From Sporichthyaceae bacterium (GTDB lineage Bacteria > Actinomycetota > Actinomycetes > JACCYY01): a stretch of 8,370 nucleotides of DNA. Location of the stretch: assembly GCA_013696235.1 (NCBI GenBank), contig JACCYY010000325.1, positions 1-8,370 of the forward strand, in the 5' to 3' direction. Positions 1 through 6,836 of this stretch are shown piece after piece. Within the stretch, counting starts at the first letter, position 1. Each line of letters starts with the position of its first letter. The notes below the pieces were generated by a model. That model saw only the letters and a program-made list of their open reading frames with translations, had not been told where the DNA came from and did no database searches. A program made the translations under genes and the position numbers.

Positions 1-16
1 GGGGCCGGGGCCGGGG
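1..16. repeat. Short GGGGCC tandem repeat at the window edge
   Basis: Two full GGGGCC units plus a partial third open the window. If coding in the frame that stops at 43, they give a Gly-Pro alternation, as in a low-complexity C-terminal tail. The repeat may continue outside the window, so its true length is unknown. Confidence 0.5.
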
Positions 17-43
17 CGACGCCGAGCGGAGACGAACACGTGA
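2..43 (+). CDS. Possible C-terminal end of an upstream gene (partial)
   Basis: One frame is open from the left edge and ends at the TGA at 41-43, giving GPGPGRRRAETNT. This stop shares bases with the GTG start of the next gene (GTGA), the same junction used twice later in this operon. That pattern is the only support. The tail is too short and low-complexity to assign a family. It may instead be an intergenic leader that happens to be open. Confidence 0.25.
   Translation, partial: GPGPGRRRAETNT
28..31 (+). promoter_or_regulatory. Ribosome binding site for the first ADP-ribosylglycohydrolase
   Basis: GGAG lies 8 nt before the GTG at 40. This supports GTG-40 as the start of the first complete gene. 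Confidence 0.55.
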
Positions 44-1293
44 ACGAGCTCGAGGACAGGGCGGTCGGCTGCCTCGTCGGCGCGGCGGTCGGAGACGCGC
101 TCGGCGGCGCGACCGAGGGATGGACACCCGCGCAGATCAGGGAGCGCCACGGCGGCTGGGTGACCGGCATCGTGCCGCCCTACTTCGAGAACTGGCGAGA
201 CGCGCGCCCGATCGCGCCGTACCACAAGGGCGACGGCCACATCACCGACGACACCTTGATGACCCATGCGCTGGTCGAGGTGTACGCGAAGCGTCGTGAC
301 CATCTCGACGCGTACGTGATCGCGGAGGACCTCGTCCCGCTGCTGATCAACGAGAAGCGGTGGGTTCCCGAGCTCGAGTCCGAGGCGCTCCTGGTGCAAC
401 GGTTGTTCCTGGCCGAGAAGTGGCTGGTGGCCCGCCTGCACTACGGCCACGTCGACCCGCGCGAGGCAGGTGTAGGCAACATCGTGAACTGCGGTGCGGC
501 CATGTACGCGGCGCCGATCGGCATCGCGAACGCCGGTGCGCCAGCGCTCGCGTACGCCGAGGCGATCGACGTCGCCGGCGCCCACCAATCCTCGTACGGC
601 CGGGAGGCAGCCGGGGTGTTCGCAGCCGCGGTCGCCGCGGCCATGACGCCGGGTTCGTCGTCGAGCGATGTCGTGGACGCAGCCCTCGCCCTGGCCCGCG
701 ACGGCACCCACGGCGCCATCGAGGCGGTCGCGAGGATTGCATCCCGCTACGGCGCCTGGCCGGAAGCGCTGCACGCGCTGCGCGAAGCGGTCGCTCCGTA
801 CGACAGCGTGGGGCCGGACTACCGCGACCCGGGCCTCGACGCCCGCCGGCCCAGCCGGACCAAGTCGATCGAGGAGCTCCCGATCGCGCTCGGGCTGGTA
901 CTGGTGTGCGGCGGTGACTTCCGCGCGGCTGTCCTCGGCAGCGTGAACTACGGTCGGGACGCGGACTCCATCGCGACGATGGCCGGCGCGATCACCGGTG
1001 CACTCGGTGGCCTCGCGGCCGTCCCCGCGGACTGGCACGAGCGCGTCGCCAGCGCCAGCCGGCTCGACCTGGTCACGGTCGGGCACACGATGGCCCAGGT
1101 CGCGCGTGAGATCCACCAGCGAGATCGGGACCGGTTTGCCGGTCGGGACGCTGCCATCAACGGGCCCGTCGCCAGCTCGTCGCCCCAGCACGTGCGCGGC
1201 TTGGCCAGCCGCTCAGCGGTCGACGACGAGACCGAGATCGTCACGGAGGGCGGTGCCGTCGAGAGCGTCGAAAGCAAGGCCGTCGCCAGGTGA
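40..1293 (+). CDS. ADP-ribosylglycohydrolase (DraG/ARH) family protein
   Basis: The 417-residue product is a probable cytoplasmic, two-Mg2+ hydrolase of the DraG/ARH all-helical family, whose known members cleave N- or O-glycosidic bonds of ADP-ribose adducts. Visible motifs are GAAVGDALGG near residues 14-23 with a nearby Glu (26), the metal motif HITDDT at 67-72, HQSSYGREAAGVFAAA at 182-197, and the C-terminal metal motif NYGRDADSIATMAG at 303-316 (Asp307, Asp309). The acidic metal-binding set is therefore complete. The last ~50 residues (from about 365) look like a poorly conserved tail. The GTG start at 40 has a good ribosome binding site. The stop overlaps the next GTG by 4 nt (GTGA, 1290-1293), implying translational coupling. 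Family assignment is strong. The substrate is not known; many bacterial members next to sugar kinases may act on small ribosides or glycosides rather than on ADP-ribosylated protein, which is inference here. Confidence 0.9.
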   Translation: MNELEDRAVGCLVGAAVGDALGGATEGWTPAQIRERHGGWVTGIVPPYFENWRDARPIAPYHKGDGHITDDTLMTHALVEVYAKRRDHLDAYVIAEDLVPLLINEKRWVPELESEALLVQRLFLAEKWLVARLHYGHVDPREAGVGNIVNCGAAMYAAPIGIANAGAPALAYAEAIDVAGAHQSSYGREAAGVFAAAVAAAMTPGSSSSDVVDAALALARDGTHGAIEAVARIASRYGAWPEALHALREAVAPYDSVGPDYRDPGLDARRPSRTKSIEELPIALGLVLVCGGDFRAAVLGSVNYGRDADSIATMAGAITGALGGLAAVPADWHERVASASRLDLVTVGHTMAQVAREIHQRDRDRFAGRDAAINGPVASSSPQHVRGLASRSAVDDETEIVTEGGAVESVESKAVAR

Positions 1294-2651
1294 TCCGCCT
1301 CACCTGGGCCCAGCCCGAGGACCTGGTCGGCCACGAGCTCGCGGCGAGCGCCGGCGAGGGCAAGGACACCGCCGCCCTGGCTGAGGTCGGGCAGCGGTGG
1401 GCGGCCGCCGGTGGTGATCCCGGTGCCGGCACGCGCGGGGCCACCGGCGCCGCGGCACCGGCGCCGTTGCGACGGCTGGCAGGCGTGTTGCTCGACGAGC
1501 TGGACGCGCTCCCGGTCGGAGCCGAACTCGAGCAGCGGGAACCGCTCGACTGGGCCGACCGGCTGATGCCGACCGACTCGCCGCTGCGTGCACCCGTCGC
1601 CACCGGGTTGCGCGACCGGCTGCACGGGGCCTGGCTCGGGCGGGCCGCGGGCTGTGTGCTCGGCAAGCCCGTGGAGAAGATCCCGCGCGCTGGCATCCGC
1701 GAGATCCTGCAGAGCTCGGGCCAGTGGCCACTGACCTCGTACGTCACCGGCGCCGGCGTCCCGGACCAAGTCCTGGCCCGCTGGCCCTGGAACCGCCGCA
1801 GCCAGACGACGAGCCTGGCCGAGCACCTCGACGGTGCGCCCGAGGACGACGACCTCAACTTCGCGATGCTCGCGCTCGCGCTGGTGGAGCGCCGCGGTCG
1901 GGAGCTCACCACCGACGACGTCGCCGTCGGTTGGCTGGACGCCCTGCCGGCCGGGCGGGTCTTCACCGCCGAGCGGGCGGCCTACCGCAACCTCCTGCTC
2001 GGGATCGAGCCACCGGCGACGGCAACCACGCACAACCCGTTCCGGGAGTGGATCGGCGCGGCCATCCGCACCGACGTGTACGGCTGGGTCCATCCCGGCG
2101 AACCGGTCGCCGCCGCCCGGCTGGCCGCCCGCGACGCCCGGCTCAGCCACACCCGTGCCGGCGTGGACGCGGCGATGTTCGTGGCCGCGATGTGCGCCGC
2201 TGCGGTCGTGGCCGACGACGTCGACGAGGTCCTGAGCGCAGGTCTCTCGGTCCTTCCCCCGGCAGGTCGCTACGCAGCGGCGGTCGGGCTCGGCATCGAG
2301 CTCGGGGCCAGCGGCAAGGACCGCGAGGCGTGCGTCGACGCGATCGAGAGCGCGTACGGCCACCTGCACTGGGTGCACGCGCTCAACAACGGGGCGCTGG
2401 TCGCGTACGCGCTGAGCGCGAGCCGCGGCGATCTCGGTCCGGCGATCTGCACAGCCGTCATGGGAGGCTGGGACACCGACTCCAACGGTGCGACCGTCGG
2501 CTCGATCTGCGGGGCGCTCGTCGGTGTCGGCGGCGTACCGGGGGGCTGGTCAGAGCCAATGCACAACCGGCTGTCCACCACGCTGGCCGGCTTCGACGGC
2601 ATCGGCTTCGACCAGCTGGCCGACCGCACCCTCGCGGTGGTCGCACTATGA
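1290..2651 (+). CDS. Second ADP-ribosylglycohydrolase-like protein with N-terminal extension
   Basis: The product is 453 residues. Residues 1-105 form an extra region that opens IRLTWAQPEDLVGHEL and contains an Ala/Gly/Pro-rich stretch; I do not recognise a named domain in it. The DraG-like fold follows: GAWLGRAAGCVLGKPVE at 113-129, an acidic motif EDDDL at 185-189, YGWVHPGEP at 264-272, ARLSHTRAGVDAAMFVAAM at 283-301, and GGWDTDSNGATVGSICGAL at 392-410 (Asp395, Asp397). Compared with the preceding gene, the usual GDALG is GCVLG and the usual TDDT metal motif is EDDD, so metal coordination is probably altered while the C-terminal DxD is kept. It overlaps the upstream stop by 4 nt (GTGA) and the downstream ATG by 4 nt (ATGA, 2648-2651). 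It probably works with the first glycohydrolase and the adjacent kinase on a ribosyl or glycosyl compound. The family is secure; the activity is not. Confidence 0.87.
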   Translation: MIRLTWAQPEDLVGHELAASAGEGKDTAALAEVGQRWAAAGGDPGAGTRGATGAAAPAPLRRLAGVLLDELDALPVGAELEQREPLDWADRLMPTDSPLRAPVATGLRDRLHGAWLGRAAGCVLGKPVEKIPRAGIREILQSSGQWPLTSYVTGAGVPDQVLARWPWNRRSQTTSLAEHLDGAPEDDDLNFAMLALALVERRGRELTTDDVAVGWLDALPAGRVFTAERAAYRNLLLGIEPPATATTHNPFREWIGAAIRTDVYGWVHPGEPVAAARLAARDARLSHTRAGVDAAMFVAAMCAAAVVADDVDEVLSAGLSVLPPAGRYAAAVGLGIELGASGKDREACVDAIESAYGHLHWVHALNNGALVAYALSASRGDLGPAICTAVMGGWDTDSNGATVGSICGALVGVGGVPGGWSEPMHNRLSTTLAGFDGIGFDQLADRTLAVVAL

Positions 2652-5638
2652 GCGGCGAGCCGGTCGACGTCGTCGTGGTGGGCAGCGCGAACGGCGACCT
2701 GGTGCTCCGCGTGGCGACCCATCCGGTCCCCGGCGAGAGCGTCCTTGCGCTGGACCGGGCCGATCATGCCGGTGGTAAAGGGCTCAACCAAGCGGTCGCC
2801 GCGGCCCGCGCGGGCGCCCGGACGGCCTTTGTCGGCGCGGTCGGTGACGACGAACCGGGGCGGATGCTGCGGGCAGTGCTCGACCAGGACGAGATCGGAG
2901 TCGGCCGGCTGCGGACCAGCGAGCTGCCGACCGGGTTGGCCGTGGTCGCGGTCGACGAGCGCGGGGAGAACTCGATCATGGTGGCCGCGGGCGCAAACTC
3001 CGGCCTCGTCGGCCTCGACGATGACGACCTCGCGCTGATCAGCACGGCGGCAGTGCTCGTCGTCCAGCTCGAGATCCCGGTCGAGACGGTCCTGGAGGCA
3101 GCCCGGGCCGCACGTGCCGCTGGCGTACGCGTGGTGCTGAATGCCGCCCCGGCGCAGCCGCTGCCGACGGACCTGCTCGCCCTTGTCGACCTGCTGGTGG
3201 TGAACGAGCACGAGGCGCGAACCCTCGTGCCTGACAGCCCGCCCCACGGTGCAGACGGGGATCCGGCGGAGCTGGCTACGAGCCTGCTCCATCTGGTGCC
3301 GAGCGTCGTGGTCACGCTGGGCGAGGCCGGAGTGGTCGTCGCGGAGCGCGGCCACGACCCGATCGACCAGCGCGCACCCCACGCTCGGGTCGTCGACACG
3401 ACCGGCGCCGGCGACACGTTCACCGGTGCGGTGGCGGCAGCACTCGCTCGCGGCGAGTCGCTCGGTCAGGCCGTGTGGTTTGGCAGCTGCGCCGGATCGC
3501 TGGCCGTCGAGTCCTCTGGCGCGGTGCCGTCGATCCCGTTCCGGTCGGCGATCCAGGAACGTATGCGCACCACGACCTGCCGCGACGGGTGGGCTGATCC
3601 TGCCGCTGCGCGGGCGATCGACCTGCCGACCTCGGTCCCGCTCGACGAGGGCGCCGACCTCTCGGTTCTCGACGAGGCAAAGATCATCGCCGCGCCGGAC
3701 GACCGGGCGGACTGGCCGGCCTGGCGGAGGCAGCTCAACGCCTGGCGGTCCTCGGCACACGAGCGGTACGGCTACGACGCCAGTCGTTACGACGACGAGG
3801 CGAACGCCTGGGCGGCCAGGGCCTGGAACGTCGCGATCGTCTGGCTCTGGGACGAGGCGCTCTACGACTGGACGGCGGGTCGGTTCGACGTCGAGCGGCT
3901 GCTCGCGACGTACGCGCCGTTCGGTGGGCTCGACGGTGTCGTGCTGTGGCACGCGTACCCGGTGATCGGGATCGACGATCGCAACCAGTTCGACTTCTAC
4001 CGCGACGTGCCAGGGCTGGCTGACCTGGTCCACGAGCTGCGGCAGCGCGAGATCCGGGTGTTCCTGGACTACAACCCGTGGGACACCGGGACTCGGCGTC
4101 CCACCCGATCCGACGCGAGCGAGGTGGCAACCCTCGTACGGGCGACCGGCGCGGACGGCGTGTTCCTGGACACCCTCAAGGAGGGCGACGCAGAGCTGCG
4201 GGACACGCTGCTCGGCCTGGACCCGCCGCCGGCGCTCGAGGGCGAGTCGCGCGTGCCGACGGCGCGGATCGGTGATCATCTCCTGTCGTGGGCGCAGTGG
4301 ATGGCCGACAGCGAGGTGCCCGGTGTGCTGCGCGCGCGCTGGTACGAGCAGCGGCACATGATGCACCACACCCGCCGCTGGAACGACGACCACACCGACG
4401 AGCTGCAGTCCGCCTGGATGAACGGCGTCGGTGTCCTCATCTGGGATGTCGTGTTCGGCTCGTATGTCGGCTGGAGCCCGCGCGACCTGTCGATCATGCG
4501 GGCGATGCGGCGGGTCCAGCTCGGACTCGGTGATCATCTGATCCGCGGGGCGTGGACACCGCTGCCCGATCTGCTCTCCGAGGCGGCGATTGAGGCCGGC
4601 GTGTTCGGCTCCGGCTACGAGCTCGACGGCACCACGGTCTGGACGTTCGTGAACCGACGGAACGAGCCGTACGCCGGACCGGCGGTGGTCGTGGACGGAA
4701 CCGGGCAGTGGTACGACCTAATCCGCGGTGCCGACATCGTCGTCAGTCAGGGCGCCGAGGTCGAGATCGAGATACCGGAGCGCGGGATCGGTGGGCTGCT
4801 CCACGTCGCCGCCGGTGCCGAGTCGCCCCACGGGTTGACCGATCTGCTTGCTGCCGCTGCGGCTGATCCGCTCGTTGCTGACGCCACGGTGGTGCTCCCC
4901 ACCGCGACGGGCTCAGGCGGCGAACCAGTGGCCGGCGATCCGGTCACCGGTGCGGTCGCCGTTCCGCGCAGCACCCATGTGCTGCCGTACCGCTATCGGG
5001 TGCGGGAGACCGGCCTCCGCGCACCGGCATTCCGGGCGGGCATGTGGAAACCGTTCCCCCCGCACCTCCACGCCGAGGGCACCGGCACGTTCACGCATAG
5101 ATCGAGCGGCGTAGCGGTGGATCCGGCCGAGGTGACCAACGCCGACTTTGCGACTTTCCTCGACCAGAGCGGCTACATCCCGAAGGTCGACAACCGCTTC
5201 CTCGACCACTGGGTGGACGGCAGACCGAAGCCGGGCAGCGAGGACGAGGCGGTGACCTTCGTCGATCTCGACGACGCGGGGGCGTACGCGTCCTGGCGCG
5301 GGGCTCGGCTGCCGACCGACGCTGAGTGGCAGATCGCCGCCGGCGATCCTGGTTTCCGACGCCTTGAGCCGCTGGTGTGGAACTGGACCGGGCCGGAGTA
5401 CCGCGACGGGCGGACCCGTCGGACGATGCTGAAGGGCGGCTCGTCGTACGCCGCCCAGGGGTCGGACTGGTACGTCGAGGGCGGGCCGCAGGAGCCGGAC
5501 TGGGTCGTGCGGCTGCTGCTCATGGGTGGTGGGCTGTCCCGGTCGGCGACGATCGGCTTCCGGTGCGCGGTTGACCGACCAGATCACGGGGCCGGGCCTG
5601 ACGACGGCGGATCGAGGACGGAGCCCGGCGGTGCATGA
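2648..5638 (+). CDS. Fusion: ribokinase (PfkB) + glycosidase-like TIM barrel + FGE/SUMF1-like domain
   Basis: There is one uninterrupted 996-codon frame from ATG-2648, whose ATGA overlaps the previous stop. Residues 1-305 are a full-length ribokinase-type PfkB kinase: VGSANGDLV at 11-19, HAGGKGLNQAVAAARAGA at 40-57, NEHEA at 186-190, and the ATP/anion-hole motif DTTGAGDTF at 250-258 with catalytic Asp256. It would phosphorylate ribose or a similar sugar. Residues ~335-640 look like a TIM-barrel glycoside hydrolase: GLDGVVLWHAYPVIGIDD at 427-444, IRVFLDYNPWDTGTR at 469-483, GADGVFLDTL at 501-510, PALEGESRVP at 528-537 and VLIWDVVFG at 596-604. A beta-rich segment follows (~650-722). Residues ~780-976 resemble the FGE/SUMF1 fold: DPAEVTNADFATFL at 825-838, ARLPTDAEWQIAA at 886-898, LVWNWT at 909-914, LKGGSSY at 928-934 and IGFRCAV at 969-975. 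Family members have Cys after the GGS motif; none is present. The kinase is complete by residue 305, and Met306 (3563) could also begin a separate protein. Confidence 0.8.
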   Translation: MSGEPVDVVVVGSANGDLVLRVATHPVPGESVLALDRADHAGGKGLNQAVAAARAGARTAFVGAVGDDEPGRMLRAVLDQDEIGVGRLRTSELPTGLAVVAVDERGENSIMVAAGANSGLVGLDDDDLALISTAAVLVVQLEIPVETVLEAARAARAAGVRVVLNAAPAQPLPTDLLALVDLLVVNEHEARTLVPDSPPHGADGDPAELATSLLHLVPSVVVTLGEAGVVVAERGHDPIDQRAPHARVVDTTGAGDTFTGAVAAALARGESLGQAVWFGSCAGSLAVESSGAVPSIPFRSAIQERMRTTTCRDGWADPAAARAIDLPTSVPLDEGADLSVLDEAKIIAAPDDRADWPAWRRQLNAWRSSAHERYGYDASRYDDEANAWAARAWNVAIVWLWDEALYDWTAGRFDVERLLATYAPFGGLDGVVLWHAYPVIGIDDRNQFDFYRDVPGLADLVHELRQREIRVFLDYNPWDTGTRRPTRSDASEVATLVRATGADGVFLDTLKEGDAELRDTLLGLDPPPALEGESRVPTARIGDHLLSWAQWMADSEVPGVLRARWYEQRHMMHHTRRWNDDHTDELQSAWMNGVGVLIWDVVFGSYVGWSPRDLSIMRAMRRVQLGLGDHLIRGAWTPLPDLLSEAAIEAGVFGSGYELDGTTVWTFVNRRNEPYAGPAVVVDGTGQWYDLIRGADIVVSQGAEVEIEIPERGIGGLLHVAAGAESPHGLTDLLAAAAADPLVADATVVLPTATGSGGEPVAGDPVTGAVAVPRSTHVLPYRYRVRETGLRAPAFRAGMWKPFPPHLHAEGTGTFTHRSSGVAVDPAEVTNADFATFLDQSGYIPKVDNRFLDHWVDGRPKPGSEDEAVTFVDLDDAGAYASWRGARLPTDAEWQIAAGDPGFRRLEPLVWNWTGPEYRDGRTRRTMLKGGSSYAAQGSDWYVEGGPQEPDWVVRLLLMGGGLSRSATIGFRCAVDRPDHGAGPDDGGSRTEPGGA
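3555..3558 (+). promoter_or_regulatory. Possible internal ribosome binding site at the kinase/glycosidase junction
   Basis: AGGA lies 4 nt before an in-frame ATG at 3563, exactly where the ribokinase fold ends. Initiation here would give a ~691-residue protein with only the glycosidase-like and FGE-like regions. The spacing is short, and no stop codon separates the two parts in this frame, so this may be a remnant of two ancestral genes. Confidence 0.3.
5620..5623 (+). promoter_or_regulatory. Ribosome binding site deciding the CoA-transferase start
   Basis: GGAG lies 7 nt before GTG-5631 and inside the end of the preceding gene. It favours GTG-5631 over the open extension that reaches back to 5526, whose residues do not resemble the family's N-terminus. 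Confidence 0.65.
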
Positions 5639-6836
5639 CAATCTCGCCGCGGGTGGACCGCTGCACGGGTTGCGCGTGCTCGACGTCTCGACGCTGTTCG
5701 CCGGACCGCTCGCGGCAACGTTCCTCGGCGACCTGGGCGCTGACGTGATCAAGATCGAGCACCCGCGCCGGCCGGACGCCGCTCGCACGCACGGCCCGGC
5801 CAAGCAGGGCGTAGGACTGTGGTGGCTCACGCTCGGCCGCAACAAGCAGGCGATCACGCTCGACCTCAGCCAGCCCGCCGGTGCGGACCTGCTCGTCCGG
5901 CTCGTGCGCGATGCCGACGTGATGATCGAGAACTTCCGACCCGGGACGCTCGAGCGGTGGGGTCTCGACTGGGACCGGTTGCGCGCCGCGAACCCTGGGC
6001 TCGTGCTTGCCCGGGTGACCACGTTCGGGCAGTCCGGCCCGTACGCGGGCCGCCCGGGCTTCGGCTCGCTCGCCGAGGCGATGAGCGGGTTCGCCGCGAT
6101 GACCGGCGAACCCGACGGTCCCCCGACGTTGCCGCCGTTCGGGCTCGCCGATGGGATCGCGGCGCTCGCAACCGCGTACGCGGTGCTGGCGGCGCTGCGA
6201 TCGCGGGATGCCACCGGCCGGGGCCAGATCGTCGACACCGCGATCATCGAGCCGCTCCTCATGCTGCTCGGCGGGCAGATCACGGCGTACGACCAGCTCG
6301 GCTACGTCCAGCGGCGCACGGGCAACCGCTCGGTGAACAACGCACCGCGCAACCTCTACCGCGCAGCCGACGGCGTCTGGCTCGCGGTGTCGACCAGCTC
6401 GCAGAGCATCGCCGAGCGCGTCCTGCGCCTGGTCGGCCGCGACGACCTCACGGCCGAGCCATGGTTCGCCTCCGGCGTCGGGCGCGCAGAGCATGCCGAC
6501 GTGCTCGACCAGGCGGTCGGGTCGTGGATCGCGGCGCGTCCGTCAGCGGACGTGTCCGCCGAGTTCGCCGCGGCCCATGCAGCCGCCGCACCGGTGTACG
6601 ACGTGCGCGACGTGATGGCCGACCCGCAGTACGCCGCCCGGCAGACCGTGATCACCGTCGATGACGACGTGCTCGGCCCGGTCAAGATGCAGAACCTCCT
6701 CGTCCGGCTGTCCGAGACGCCCGGCGGGGTGCGCTGGTCGGGCCGCCCGCACGGCGCGGATACCGACGCGGTGCTCGCCGAGCTCGGGCTCGGGCGCAAG
6801 GAGATCCAACGACTCCGTACGGACGGTGTCGTGTGA
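5631..6836 (+). CDS. CaiB/BaiF family (family III) CoA-transferase
   Basis: The 401-residue product has the usual length for family III CoA-transferases, cytoplasmic enzymes that move CoA between carboxylic acids through aspartyl-anhydride and CoA-thioester intermediates. Motifs in order are LHGLRVLDVSTLFAGPLAA at 11-29, FLGDLGADVIKIEHP at 31-45, GRNKQAITLDL at 69-79, DVMIENFRPGTLERWGLD at 96-113, GPYAGRPGFGSLAEAMSG at 136-153, GRGQIVDTAIIEPLL at 197-211, and a C-terminal PHGADTDAVLAELG at 373-386. The last of these is typical of the family's end, so the protein looks complete. The region of the catalytic carboxylate holds Asp202 and Glu207; which one aligns with the catalytic Asp of formyl-CoA transferase needs an alignment. 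GTG-5631 overlaps the previous gene by 8 nt, and the stop overlaps the next start by 4 nt (GTGA). Pairing with a CitE-type lyase suggests it makes the CoA thioester that the lyase then cleaves. The acid substrate cannot be told from sequence. Confidence 0.92.
   Translation: MHDNLAAGGPLHGLRVLDVSTLFAGPLAATFLGDLGADVIKIEHPRRPDAARTHGPAKQGVGLWWLTLGRNKQAITLDLSQPAGADLLVRLVRDADVMIENFRPGTLERWGLDWDRLRAANPGLVLARVTTFGQSGPYAGRPGFGSLAEAMSGFAAMTGEPDGPPTLPPFGLADGIAALATAYAVLAALRSRDATGRGQIVDTAIIEPLLMLLGGQITAYDQLGYVQRRTGNRSVNNAPRNLYRAADGVWLAVSTSSQSIAERVLRLVGRDDLTAEPWFASGVGRAEHADVLDQAVGSWIAARPSADVSAEFAAAHAAAAPVYDVRDVMADPQYAARQTVITVDDDVLGPVKMQNLLVRLSETPGGVRWSGRPHGADTDAVLAELGLGRKEIQRLRTDGVV

Noticed and set aside
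948..2378. A 476-codon open frame on the minus strand.
   Set aside because: It mirrors the two glycohydrolase genes, has biased composition and no recognisable domain.
1724..2647. The frame of the fusion gene stays open upstream, back to ATG-1724.
   Set aside because: It lies wholly inside the second glycohydrolase, in another frame, and its translation is Arg/Pro/Gly-rich noise. The kinase family N-terminus begins at ATG-2648.
2270..4537. A 755-codon open frame on the minus strand.
   Set aside because: It is antisense to two clearly recognised genes and its protein is Arg/His/Val-rich without family motifs. Long antisense frames are common in very GC-rich coding DNA.
4270..4539. A 12-bp direct repeat (CGGTGATCATCT at 4270 and 4528).
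   Set aside because: Both copies encode GDHL in the same frame, 86 codons apart, inside the glycosidase-like barrel. This is most simply a coding coincidence.
5526..5630. N-terminal extension of the CoA-transferase to ATG-5526.
   Set aside because: The 35 extra residues overlap the FGE-like coding region and resemble no family N-terminus. GTG-5631 has a well-spaced GGAG.
4913..6494. Two overlapping long minus-strand frames opposite the FGE-like domain and the CoA-transferase.
   Set aside because: Both lie antisense to strongly supported genes and show no motif.
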